A stretch of DNA of 16,261 nucleotides, taken from the NCBI GenBank assembly GCA_946478975.1, contig CAMLEO010000149.1:1-16261 (forward strand), written 5' to 3'. The notes beneath the pieces are model-generated. The model was given only the letters and a program-made list of their open reading frames with translations. It made no database searches and had not been told where the DNA came from. The position numbers were made by a program, and so were the translations under genes. Below, one piece after another: positions 7,821-14,173 of the stretch. Position 1 is the stretch's first letter, and every line of letters starts with the position of its first letter. The DNA comes from an uncultured Steroidobacter sp. GTDB taxonomy: Bacteria; Pseudomonadota; Gammaproteobacteria; Steroidobacterales; Steroidobacteraceae.

Positions 7821-8930
7821 ATGGCGACAGCACGCAAATTCCTGAAACTCGATCGGCCGTTCCCGATGCGTCGGGGCGGCGCGCTGCCGGATGTGCAGAT
7901 CGCGTACGAGACCTGGGGCGACCTGAATTTTTGCAGCGACAACGCGATTCTGATTTTCACCGGCCTGTCGCCGTCGGCGCATGCCGCATCTTCCACCGAC
8001 GACCCGGCGCCGGGCTGGTGGGAAGACATGATCGGGCCGGGCCGGCCGATCGACACGCGACGTTTCTTTGTCATTTGCGTGAACTCGCTCGGCAGCCCGT
8101 TCGGCTCGACGTCGCCGACGTCCACCAATCCGAGCACCGGCCAGCCGTATCGACTGACGTTCCCGGTGCTCACGGTCGAAGACATCGCCCGAGCCGGTCA
8201 CGAAGTCGTCGCGTCGCTCGGTATCAAGAAACTCGCAGCGGTCGTCGGGCCGTCGCTCGGCGGCATGACAGTGCTGGCGTACTGCGCGTTGTTTCCAAAC
8301 GAAGCCCGCGCGCTGGTTTCTATTTCCGCTGCAGCTCGCTCGACGCCGTTTGCGATTGCGCTGCGTTCCTTGCAGCGAGAGATGATTCGTAAGGATCCAG
8401 CGTGGCTCGACGGCAATTACACCAGCGAGGCGATCCCGGTGCAGGGCATGCGTCTCGCGCGCAAGCTGGGCATGATCACCTATCGCTCTGCCAAGGAATG
8501 GTTGCAACGTTTCGGCCGCGAGCGCGCAAACGCTGAACGCAAGCCGGGCGATCCGTTCGGCATCGACTTCGAAGTCGAGTCGTACCTGGAGAATCACGCC
8601 GTCAAGTTCATCGGCCAGTTCGATCCCAATTGTTATCTATACATCTCGCGCGCGATGGATTTGTTCGATCTTGCCGACCACGGCGGCTCCGTGGCCGAAG
8701 CCCTGCGACGCTTCACCGTCGAGCGCGCGTTGGTCATCGGTGTGGAAACCGATCTGCTGTTCCCCATCGACCAACAACAAGAGCTCGCCGATGGTCTCAG
8801 CAACGGCACGCGCACCGTGAAGTTCGCGCGCTTGCCTTCGCTCCAGGGTCACGATTCCTTCCTGGTGGATATGGATCGCTTCCGGCCCATCATGGCGGAT
8901 TTCCTGGGCTCGCTGCCGATATCGAGCTGA
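7821..8930 (+). CDS. MetX-family serine/homoserine O-acyltransferase (alpha/beta hydrolase fold), likely serine O-succinyltransferase
   Basis: The 369-residue protein is an alpha/beta-hydrolase acyltransferase of the MetX family, which activates homoserine (methionine route) or serine (cysteine route) by O-acetylation or O-succinylation. The nucleophile elbow GPSLGG gives Ser145. The triad is completed by Asp311 (ETDLLFP) and His344 (QGHDSFL). The family blocks GGALPDVQIAYETWG, GWWEDMIGPG and VNSLGSPFGSTSP are present. From memory, the segments EVESYLENHAVKFIGQFDPN and CYLYISRAMDLFDLA resemble the Xanthomonas serine O-succinyltransferase more than classical MetX, so the substrate may be serine and the pathway cysteine synthesis. 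ATG 7749 is an alternative start, but the extra 24 residues do not look conserved. No sulfhydrylase gene lies nearby, so the acceptor cannot be fixed from context. Confidence 0.88.
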   Translation: MATARKFLKLDRPFPMRRGGALPDVQIAYETWGDLNFCSDNAILIFTGLSPSAHAASSTDDPAPGWWEDMIGPGRPIDTRRFFVICVNSLGSPFGSTSPTSTNPSTGQPYRLTFPVLTVEDIARAGHEVVASLGIKKLAAVVGPSLGGMTVLAYCALFPNEARALVSISAAARSTPFAIALRSLQREMIRKDPAWLDGNYTSEAIPVQGMRLARKLGMITYRSAKEWLQRFGRERANAERKPGDPFGIDFEVESYLENHAVKFIGQFDPNCYLYISRAMDLFDLADHGGSVAEALRRFTVERALVIGVETDLLFPIDQQQELADGLSNGTRTVKFARLPSLQGHDSFLVDMDRFRPIMADFLGSLPISS

Positions 8931-8986
8931 CGCACCACGGCGCTGCAGCGTGCGTTTGCTTCTCGGGCGTGTGATCCTGCACGCCT

Positions 8987-9484
8987 ATGATTCTCACGAA
9001 GACTAGAGTCGTGCTGGCAATCATCGCGGCATCGGTGCTGCCGTTCGCAGCCGCGAGCGAACGAACGTCTTATAACAGCGATCGATTCGGCTTCACCTTC
9101 GATTATCCCGTGGCCTGGTCCCTGGTCGAAAAACAGCAGCCGCAATCGGGCGAAGCGCTGTTGAGCCTGAAGCTGTTGAGCCCGGACGAGAACGTCCCGG
9201 TGCGGCGTGATTATTCTCCCGGCAGCGTCGGCATCGAAGTGTTTGCAAATCCCAAGCGGCGGCCGCTGCGGGAATGGCTCGATGAGCATGGCTGGCCGTT
9301 CGGCGCCGATCGTTCCGTCACCGCCACATCACTTGGCGGATTGCCGGCGCTGGAAGTTGCGACCGGCAAAATGTTTGCTCCGAATCGCTTCACCTACGTG
9401 GCGAACGAAGACTGGGTGCTGCGCTTGAGCGCGCTCGCGCCGGATTCGCAGAGCGTCGTGCAGAGTATTCGTTTCCATCCTTGA
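8987..9484 (+). CDS. Small exported protein of unknown function
   Basis: I do not recognise this 165-residue protein by name. It starts with a clear Sec signal (positive MILTKTR, then a hydrophobic core VVLAIIAASVLPFAA, with likely cleavage after AAA at about residue 24), so it is probably periplasmic. The mature part opens with YNSDRFGFTFDYPVAWSLVEK, a pattern of small PsbP/Mog1-like or DUF1795-like domains in which a stretch of Y...F.F.YP..W begins the fold. This likeness is only suggestive. There is no lipobox and no Cys in the mature part. It follows the metX-like gene after 56 bp with no clear ribosome binding site. It is convergent with the protease gene, with an inverted repeat in between. 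Codon use looks like that of its neighbours. Confidence 0.75.
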   Translation: MILTKTRVVLAIIAASVLPFAAASERTSYNSDRFGFTFDYPVAWSLVEKQQPQSGEALLSLKLLSPDENVPVRRDYSPGSVGIEVFANPKRRPLREWLDEHGWPFGADRSVTATSLGGLPALEVATGKMFAPNRFTYVANEDWVLRLSALAPDSQSVVQSIRFHP

Positions 9485-9496
9485 GAGATCGAGAGA

Positions 9497-9524
9497 GCGA
9501 CCGACCGGCGGACCGATCGGTCGC
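9497..9524. terminator. Inverted repeat between convergent genes, possible bidirectional terminator
   Basis: GCGACCGA (9497-9504) and TCGGTCGC (9517-9524) are exact reverse complements around a 12-nt loop. The repeat lies in the 53-bp gap between a plus-strand gene ending at 9484 and a minus-strand gene ending at 9538, where a shared terminator is expected. No T-run flanks it on either strand, so classical intrinsic termination is doubtful. The position is suggestive and the function is inferred. Confidence 0.35.
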
Positions 9525-9537
9525 ATGTGACGTACGC

Positions 9538-10755
9538 TCAGGCGCCGCCAGCGCCGAGGCAGACCTGGATGATGTCTTCGGACTCATCCGCCGCCGCGGT
9601 GTTCATGAACGGCGGTGAAGTCATTTCCTGCCAGAACACGCCGGACGTGGTCGTCGGCGGAGTGTTGCAATTGACCAGGCAGCGCTTGTGACTGTTCACT
9701 CCGTTCACCCAGTTCGCGCCGGGATCGGTCGCCGAACTCGCATCGGTGTCCGGGAATTCGGCGCCGGCCCAGCCGAGAATCCACGGCCCGCCGCTCGAGC
9801 CGCCGGTGAGATCGCTGCCGATGATTTTCGACACCTGTCCGCCCGGGGTGAAATCGTTCGTGTACCACTCGGTCGACGCCGTGGTGATCAGCCGATTGCC
9901 GTTGAACGGCGCGGCCTGCGGATAGCCGAAGGTGCGCTCGGCCTGCGCGGGGCTGAAGTTCCAGGCGCGGCCCAGCCAGCCTGTGACATTACCAATGCTG
10001 TTTGCAACCACGGTGCCGCGCGTGCTCGTAATCAAACATGAGTAATCACGGTCCGGATCGCTGGCGGTGTGCCAGCCAGCGGAGGTCTTGCTGTTCACGA
10101 CAGTCCAGCAGCCGCGCGATGGATTCTGTCCGTCCTTCCAGCTCGGGCAGAACAATCGATTGGTAGCAAACGTTCCGGCGCCATTGGAATTGCAATGGCC
10201 CGCGGTGATCACGGTGTTGCGATTGATGACCGAGGCCGAGCAAACAAAGTTGCCGACGCCCGGCAGCGTGAAGAACAATTTGCCGATCGTGGATTTGGGA
10301 AACGCCGTGATCGGATCGTGCTCGCTCCAGCGCTGGAACGGCCCGTACGGACCGTTGCGAGGATTGGTCGGCTTGGTGCCGTGCTGTGGATCGGCCAAAC
10401 CGGCGGCCATGTCATAGAGCGGGCTGTCACGATTGATGGTTCGTTCGTGGCTTTGACAGCCGTCTGCCGGCGGCTTGCAGCCCGTCGCGTAGCCGGGCTC
10501 CGCGCCCGACGCGAGAATCTCATCGATGCCTGACGAAGCGGACATCGCACTCGCCGACACGATGCGCGTAGGCATCGGCATCTCCTTCGCGGCACGCATG
10601 CGCTCGGGAGTCCAGTACGCCGCCGTCGCTGCTGCTTGCATGCTCATGCGCGACTGGTCTTGCTGGGGTTGATCGAGCTCATAAGCTCGCTGTGCGTGGG
10701 CGGCAGCGGCGGCCCACACGCCAATACAGAGCAGGGCGCGAATCTTGTATTTCAT
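9538..10755 (-). CDS. Secreted trypsin-like serine protease (S1 family fold)
   Basis: The 405-residue protein has a Sec signal peptide (MKYKIRALLCIGVWAAAAAHA, likely cut after AHA at residue 21). A region of about 130 residues with no family I recognise may be a propeptide. A chymotrypsin-fold protease domain follows. Catalytic residues are visible: His187 in VITAGHC, Asp237 in DPDRDYSC and Ser321 in GGSSGGPW (GSSGGP replaces the usual GDSGGP). Cys172 and Cys188 flank the His as in the common S1 disulfide, and further Cys suggest a disulfide-rich extracytoplasmic enzyme. The start has a good AGGAG (10765-10769) 9 nt upstream. The gene is monocistronic, convergent with the exported 165-residue protein and divergent from the lipid cassette. 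Substrate and role are unknown; nutrient proteolysis or envelope processing are possible. Confidence 0.85.
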   Translation of the reverse strand: MKYKIRALLCIGVWAAAAAHAQRAYELDQPQQDQSRMSMQAAATAAYWTPERMRAAKEMPMPTRIVSASAMSASSGIDEILASGAEPGYATGCKPPADGCQSHERTINRDSPLYDMAAGLADPQHGTKPTNPRNGPYGPFQRWSEHDPITAFPKSTIGKLFFTLPGVGNFVCSASVINRNTVITAGHCNSNGAGTFATNRLFCPSWKDGQNPSRGCWTVVNSKTSAGWHTASDPDRDYSCLITSTRGTVVANSIGNVTGWLGRAWNFSPAQAERTFGYPQAAPFNGNRLITTASTEWYTNDFTPGGQVSKIIGSDLTGGSSGGPWILGWAGAEFPDTDASSATDPGANWVNGVNSHKRCLVNCNTPPTTTSGVFWQEMTSPPFMNTAAADESEDIIQVCLGAGGA

Positions 10756-11090
10756 CGAAGTGTTCTCCTGGATGATGGACGGCGCCGGCCGTTCGCTCGC
10801 GCTCCTGCACAGACGTCATGTGCTTTGCGATGAAAGTGCACGCCGGCACCGATGTGACTATTGCGGAGTCAACATAAGATCCGCATCGGACGTTGGTATG
10901 CAGAGTGGAGCGACTTCGCACGTGAGCATCGCGCTGTCGCTGCGAAGAAATGATGGTGGCCCGTATTGTCGTCGCGCTTCTACGAAGCAGCGTCGCTGGC
11001 GAGCGGAGGTGATGTGATTGTCGAAAAACTTTCGCTTCGGCGCCGGCTGTGTCAGCCTAGGCGTACAAGAACGAACTCGTGTTTGAATCG
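10756..11090. other. Divergent intergenic region of about 330 bp
   Basis: This region separates the minus-strand protease gene from the plus-strand lipid cassette and must hold both promoters. I find no convincing -35/-10 pair on either strand. Visible structure: an AGGAG for the protease (10765-10769); a small inverted repeat ACGGC/GCCGT (10779-10792) in the protease leader; a very strong Shine-Dalgarno-like GGAGGTGAT (11005-11013); and a weak hairpin GGCTG-TGT-CAGCC (11045-11057) before the cassette. An open frame spanning most of the region looks like chance. Confidence 0.6.
11005..11013 (+). promoter_or_regulatory. Full-length Shine-Dalgarno-like sequence with a possible 22-codon leader ORF
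   Basis: GGAGGTGAT matches the complement of the 16S rRNA 3' end over nine bases. No annotated gene starts just after it. At the right distance, TTG at 11018 opens a 22-codon frame (starting MSKNFRFGAG) that ends TGA at 11084-11086, four bases before the ATG of the phosphatidyltransferase-like gene. This could be a leader peptide coupled to the lipid cassette, or chance in a purine-rich stretch. Confidence 0.3.
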
Positions 11091-11729
11091 ATGGCCAGCG
11101 TGGACTCCGAACAGATTGCAAATCGGCGGCCTTTGACGTCGCGCTCCACAGCGTGGGCGCGCTTTCTCACGGGCGTGCTGATTCGTGCCGGCGTGTCGCC
11201 GAATGCCATTTCGGTGATCAGCGTCGTTTTCGCTGCCGCCGGCGCCGCGCTTCTCATTCAGTCGTCGACTGCGTGGGGATTGATTGCGGTCGCGGCCTGC
11301 GTGCAACTTCGCTTGTTGTGCAATTTGCTCGACGGCATGGTCGCCATCGACGGCCAGCGTCAGTCGCCGGTCGGCGGGTTGTACAACGAAGTGCCGGATC
11401 GCCTCGCCGATTCGTTGTTCATCGTCCCATTGGGCTACGCCATCGGGATGCCCTGGCTCGGCTGGGCGGGCGCGCTGGCAGCCGCGATCACTGCATATAT
11501 TCGCGTATTGGGCGGCTCGCTCGGATTGCCTCAAGACTTTCGCGGGCCGATGGCCAAACAACATCGCATGGCTGTGCTCACGCTCGCGTGCGTCCTCGCT
11601 GCCATCGAGCGCTGGATTTGGGGCTCGCAATGGTCGCTGGTCGTTGCGGCTTGGGTCATAGCCATGGGATCAGCGTTGACGTGTGGCACACGTTTGCTTG
11701 CCATCGCTCGGCAGCTTCGGACCCGATAG
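11091..11729 (+). CDS. CDP-alcohol phosphatidyltransferase family protein with variant active-site motif
   Basis: The 212-residue protein is a multi-helix membrane protein of the CDP-alcohol phosphatidyltransferase family, whose members join CDP-diacylglycerol to a hydroxylated head group (PgsA, PssA and relatives). The N-terminal RPLTSRSTAWARFLTGVLIRAG and VSPNAISVISV are typical. The signature normally reads DxxDGxxAR...GxxxDxxxD. Here it is NLLDGMVAI (N78, D81, I86) and NEVPDRLAD (N99, D103, D107), so the first Asp, the Arg and the Gly are replaced. The ordered DGMVA and LYNEVPDR blocks suggest a distinct subfamily rather than a decayed gene. An upstream GTG at 11079 could add four residues. 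PlsC-like and CdsA-like genes follow after 4 and 7 bp, implying one operon for phospholipid synthesis. The head group cannot be told. Confidence 0.85.
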   Translation: MASVDSEQIANRRPLTSRSTAWARFLTGVLIRAGVSPNAISVISVVFAAAGAALLIQSSTAWGLIAVAACVQLRLLCNLLDGMVAIDGQRQSPVGGLYNEVPDRLADSLFIVPLGYAIGMPWLGWAGALAAAITAYIRVLGGSLGLPQDFRGPMAKQHRMAVLTLACVLAAIERWIWGSQWSLVVAAWVIAMGSALTCGTRLLAIARQLRTR

Positions 11730-11733
11730 TCGC

Positions 11734-12348
11734 ATGCGTCCTTCGAGTTTCGTGCTGACGGGAATTACGCGGCTGCTCGTGGGAGCGTTTGCTCGCTGGT
11801 CGGGCTGCCGGCCCGAACCGATGCAGCGGATTTATTTCGCGAACCACACCAGCCACATCGACACGATGGCGATCTGGGCGGCGCTGCCGATCCGGCTTCG
11901 ATATGTCACCCATCCAGTCGCTGCGAAGGATTATTGGGGCAGTGGTCTGAAGCGTTACATCGCCACCAAAGCATTGCGCGCCGTGTTGATCGACCGCAGG
12001 CGCTCGGATCCGAACGCAAACCCACTGACCCCGCTGATCGAAACATTGCGGTCGGGCGAGTCGCTGATCATTTTCCCGGAAGGCACGCGCGGCGCTTCGG
12101 CGTTGCCGGGACCGTTCAAGAGCGGCTTGTATCATCTGGCCGAGCAGTTTCCGCAGGTAGAACTCGTGCCGGTGTACCTGGACAACCTGCACCGGGCCAT
12201 GCCGAAGTCGGCGGTGCTGCCGATTCCAATGACCTGCACTGTGCGATTCGGCATGCCCGTGTCGCTCATGCCGACGGAAACCAAGGAAGCGTTTCTCGAA
12301 CGAGCGCGAGGCGAAGTGATCAAGCTCGCTGGCGACATCGAGGCTTGA
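11734..12348 (+). CDS. PlsC-like 1-acyl-sn-glycerol-3-phosphate acyltransferase
   Basis: The 204-residue protein belongs to the PlsC/AGPAT family, which transfers an acyl chain to lysophosphatidic acid to give phosphatidic acid at the inner membrane. Motif I is NHTSHID (His38 and Asp43 form the HX4D charge relay), motif II is around VLIDRRR (84-90), motif III is FPEGTRG (114-120) and motif IV is LVPVYLD (144-150). The protein is slightly shorter than E. coli PlsC (245) and has one hydrophobic stretch near its N-terminus. The frame is open back into the upstream gene, but ATG 11734, 4 bp past the preceding stop, gives a sensible N-terminus. It sits between a CDP-alcohol phosphatidyltransferase-like gene and a CdsA-like gene; its product would feed the latter. 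The housekeeping PlsC is probably encoded elsewhere. Confidence 0.9.
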   Translation: MRPSSFVLTGITRLLVGAFARWSGCRPEPMQRIYFANHTSHIDTMAIWAALPIRLRYVTHPVAAKDYWGSGLKRYIATKALRAVLIDRRRSDPNANPLTPLIETLRSGESLIIFPEGTRGASALPGPFKSGLYHLAEQFPQVELVPVYLDNLHRAMPKSAVLPIPMTCTVRFGMPVSLMPTETKEAFLERARGEVIKLAGDIEA

Positions 12349-12355
12349 GGCAGTG

Positions 12356-13297
12356 ATGACACCTCGGGACAAAATGATCTGGGTCTTCGGCGGCGTCATC
12401 GTGCTGCTGGCGATTGCTTCATTGGCCGGCGCAATTCTCGCCAGGCGTGCACGATCCGAAAGCAGCCGCGCGACCATCGATAACTTGCAGGCACGCGTCA
12501 ATGCCTGGTGGATCATGACCGCCGTGCTGGTGGTCACGTTCGCGTTGGGAAGAACAGCGACGCTGATCGTGTTCGGGCTCGTTTCCTTCTTCGCGCTCCG
12601 CGAGTTCATCACGCTGACGCCGACGCGTCGCACGGACTATCTGCCGCTGGTGCTCGCGTTCTATGTGATTCTGCCGGCGCAGTATCTGTTGATCGCGTAT
12701 GACCAGTACGGCACGTTCGCGATCTTCATCCCGGTCTACGGCTTTCTGTTACTTCCCACGGTGGCTACGTTTGCTGGCGATACGCACGAATTCCTGGAGC
12801 GGACCGCGAAGCTGCAGTGGGCGACGATGATCACCGTCTATTGCATCAGTTATGCGCCGGCGCTGTTGCTGCTCGACATTCCGGGCTACCAAGGCTCGGG
12901 CGCGCTGCTGCTCGTTTATTTGCTGCTGATCGTGCAGCTCAGCGATGTTTTGCAGTACGTGTTCGGCAAGCTGTTCGGCCGGACCAAACTTGCACCTGTG
13001 GTCAGCCCATCCAAGACTTGGGAAGGATTGATTGGCGGCGGCCTCACCACGACGCTGATCGGTGGCTCGCTCGCTTGGATCACACCATTCACCTGGCTGC
13101 AGGCGCTCGCTATCTCATTCGTCATCGTCGTCATGGGCGTGCTCGGCGGCCTCACGCTCTCCGCGATGAAACGCAGCCTCGGCGCCAAAGACTGGGGCGT
13201 CATGATCGAAGGCCACGGCGGCATGCTCGACCGCATGGATTCCGTCAGCTTCGCCGCGCCCGTGTTCTTTCACATCGTGCGGTTTTTTTTCACGTGA
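12356..13297 (+). CDS. CdsA-like phosphatidate cytidylyltransferase (CDP-diacylglycerol synthase)
   Basis: The enzyme makes CDP-diacylglycerol from CTP and phosphatidic acid in the inner membrane. The 313 residues contain about eight hydrophobic segments. The block DVLQYVFGKLFGRTKLAPVVSPSKTWEG (197-224 region) and the CDS signature SAMKRSLGAKDWG with GHGGMLDRMDS (269-296) identify the family. One position of the signature, usually Pro or Gly before xHGG, is Glu (IEGHGG). The start ATG 12356 has GAGG 5 nt upstream; GTG 12353 would add one residue. It is the last gene of the cassette, 7 bp after the acyltransferase, and converges with the M23 peptidase gene 27 bp away. An eight-T run (13283-13290) encodes Phe near the C-terminus. 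Similarity to E. coli YnbB is likely but not tested. Confidence 0.9.
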   Translation: MTPRDKMIWVFGGVIVLLAIASLAGAILARRARSESSRATIDNLQARVNAWWIMTAVLVVTFALGRTATLIVFGLVSFFALREFITLTPTRRTDYLPLVLAFYVILPAQYLLIAYDQYGTFAIFIPVYGFLLLPTVATFAGDTHEFLERTAKLQWATMITVYCISYAPALLLLDIPGYQGSGALLLVYLLLIVQLSDVLQYVFGKLFGRTKLAPVVSPSKTWEGLIGGGLTTTLIGGSLAWITPFTWLQALAISFVIVVMGVLGGLTLSAMKRSLGAKDWGVMIEGHGGMLDRMDSVSFAAPVFFHIVRFFFT

Positions 13298-13324
13298 TCG
13301 CGCGCCGGAAGTCCTGGTCCGAAC

Positions 13325-14173
13325 TCAGGGTGACGCGACCGGCGAGCTCACATCCAGAAACAACGCCGGATCGACCATTGCGCGATTCAACGCGACGCCA
13401 AAGTGCAGGTGCGGGCCGGTGACACGGCCGGTGGCGCCGACGGTGCCAAAGACTTCGCCGGGGGCGAGGTGGGCGCCGAGTTTGGTCTTGATGGTGTCCA
13501 GGTGGCAGTACATGGTGACGAGACCGTCGCCATGATCGATGTAGACGGTGTTGCCGTTGAAAAAGAACTCGCCGACTTCGACGACCGTGCCAGCGGCGGG
13601 CGAGTGGATGGGTGTGCCTTTGGGCGCGGCGATGTCCATGCCGGAATGGGGATTGCGAGGCTGGCCGTTGAAGACACGGCGGGAGCCGTAAGAATCCGAC
13701 CGGATGCCTTCGACAGGTGATATCAACTGCAACGACGGCGTCGCGGTCGGCGTGAATTTCGACAGCGCAGCGTCGGAACGTTTGGTTTCGCCGGCAATGC
13801 GTTTCAGGTCGGTGGGATTCGGGTCCACGTGGCGTGGATTCTTCACGGTGATGTTCTGCGTGCGATATTTCTTGTCGCTGATGCTGAACGGCACTTCGGT
13901 CGTGCCTTTCGGGGTGCTCACTTTCAACTTCAGCTCGCCGGGCTTCTCGGCCAGCGGAATGCCGACGACCGCGAGCCACTGATCGTCTTTGCGCACGACC
14001 ACCACGCGATGCATGTTGAAGACGACCGCAGGCGCGATGTCACTTCCGGGAACCGGCACCAGCGCGATGCCACCGGGCACGCGGCTTTCCTTGGGAAGGA
14101 CGACGGCGGCTTCGGCCGCGTCGATTGAGAGACACATCAGACACATTGCGATCAGCAGAGACTTGAGCTTCAT
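13325..14173 (-). CDS. Exported M23-family metallopeptidase (LytM-type)
   Basis: The 282-residue protein has a signal peptide (MKLKSLLIAMCLMCLSIDAAEA, with likely cleavage near residue 22), a beta-rich N-terminal domain (about 30-115) and a C-terminal M23 domain (about 150-275). Zinc ligands are visible: His176 and Asp180 in HSGMDIAAP, and His257 in GPHLHFG. Catalytic His224 (MYCHL) and His255 are also present, so an active peptidoglycan endopeptidase is expected in the periplasm. The start codon overlaps the xseA stop (ATGA on the minus strand, 14170-14173), so both genes are probably co-translated. The link between a nuclease subunit and a cell-wall hydrolase is organisational rather than biochemical. 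The exact wall bond cleaved cannot be read from the sequence. Confidence 0.92.
   Translation of the reverse strand: MKLKSLLIAMCLMCLSIDAAEAAVVLPKESRVPGGIALVPVPGSDIAPAVVFNMHRVVVVRKDDQWLAVVGIPLAEKPGELKLKVSTPKGTTEVPFSISDKKYRTQNITVKNPRHVDPNPTDLKRIAGETKRSDAALSKFTPTATPSLQLISPVEGIRSDSYGSRRVFNGQPRNPHSGMDIAAPKGTPIHSPAAGTVVEVGEFFFNGNTVYIDHGDGLVTMYCHLDTIKTKLGAHLAPGEVFGTVGATGRVTGPHLHFGVALNRAMVDPALFLDVSSPVASP

Noticed and set aside
10867..10872. TTGACT on the minus strand as a -35 for the protease
   Set aside because: No -10-like hexamer lies 16-18 bp downstream of it (the position reads GC-rich), so it was not called a promoter.
10745..11017. 90-codon plus-strand frame in the divergent region
   Set aside because: It starts antisense inside the protease gene, has no start signal and its product looks random (Arg/Cys/His-rich).
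11656..12633. 325-codon minus-strand frame across the lipid cassette
   Set aside because: It runs antisense over three well-supported genes and shows no family motif.
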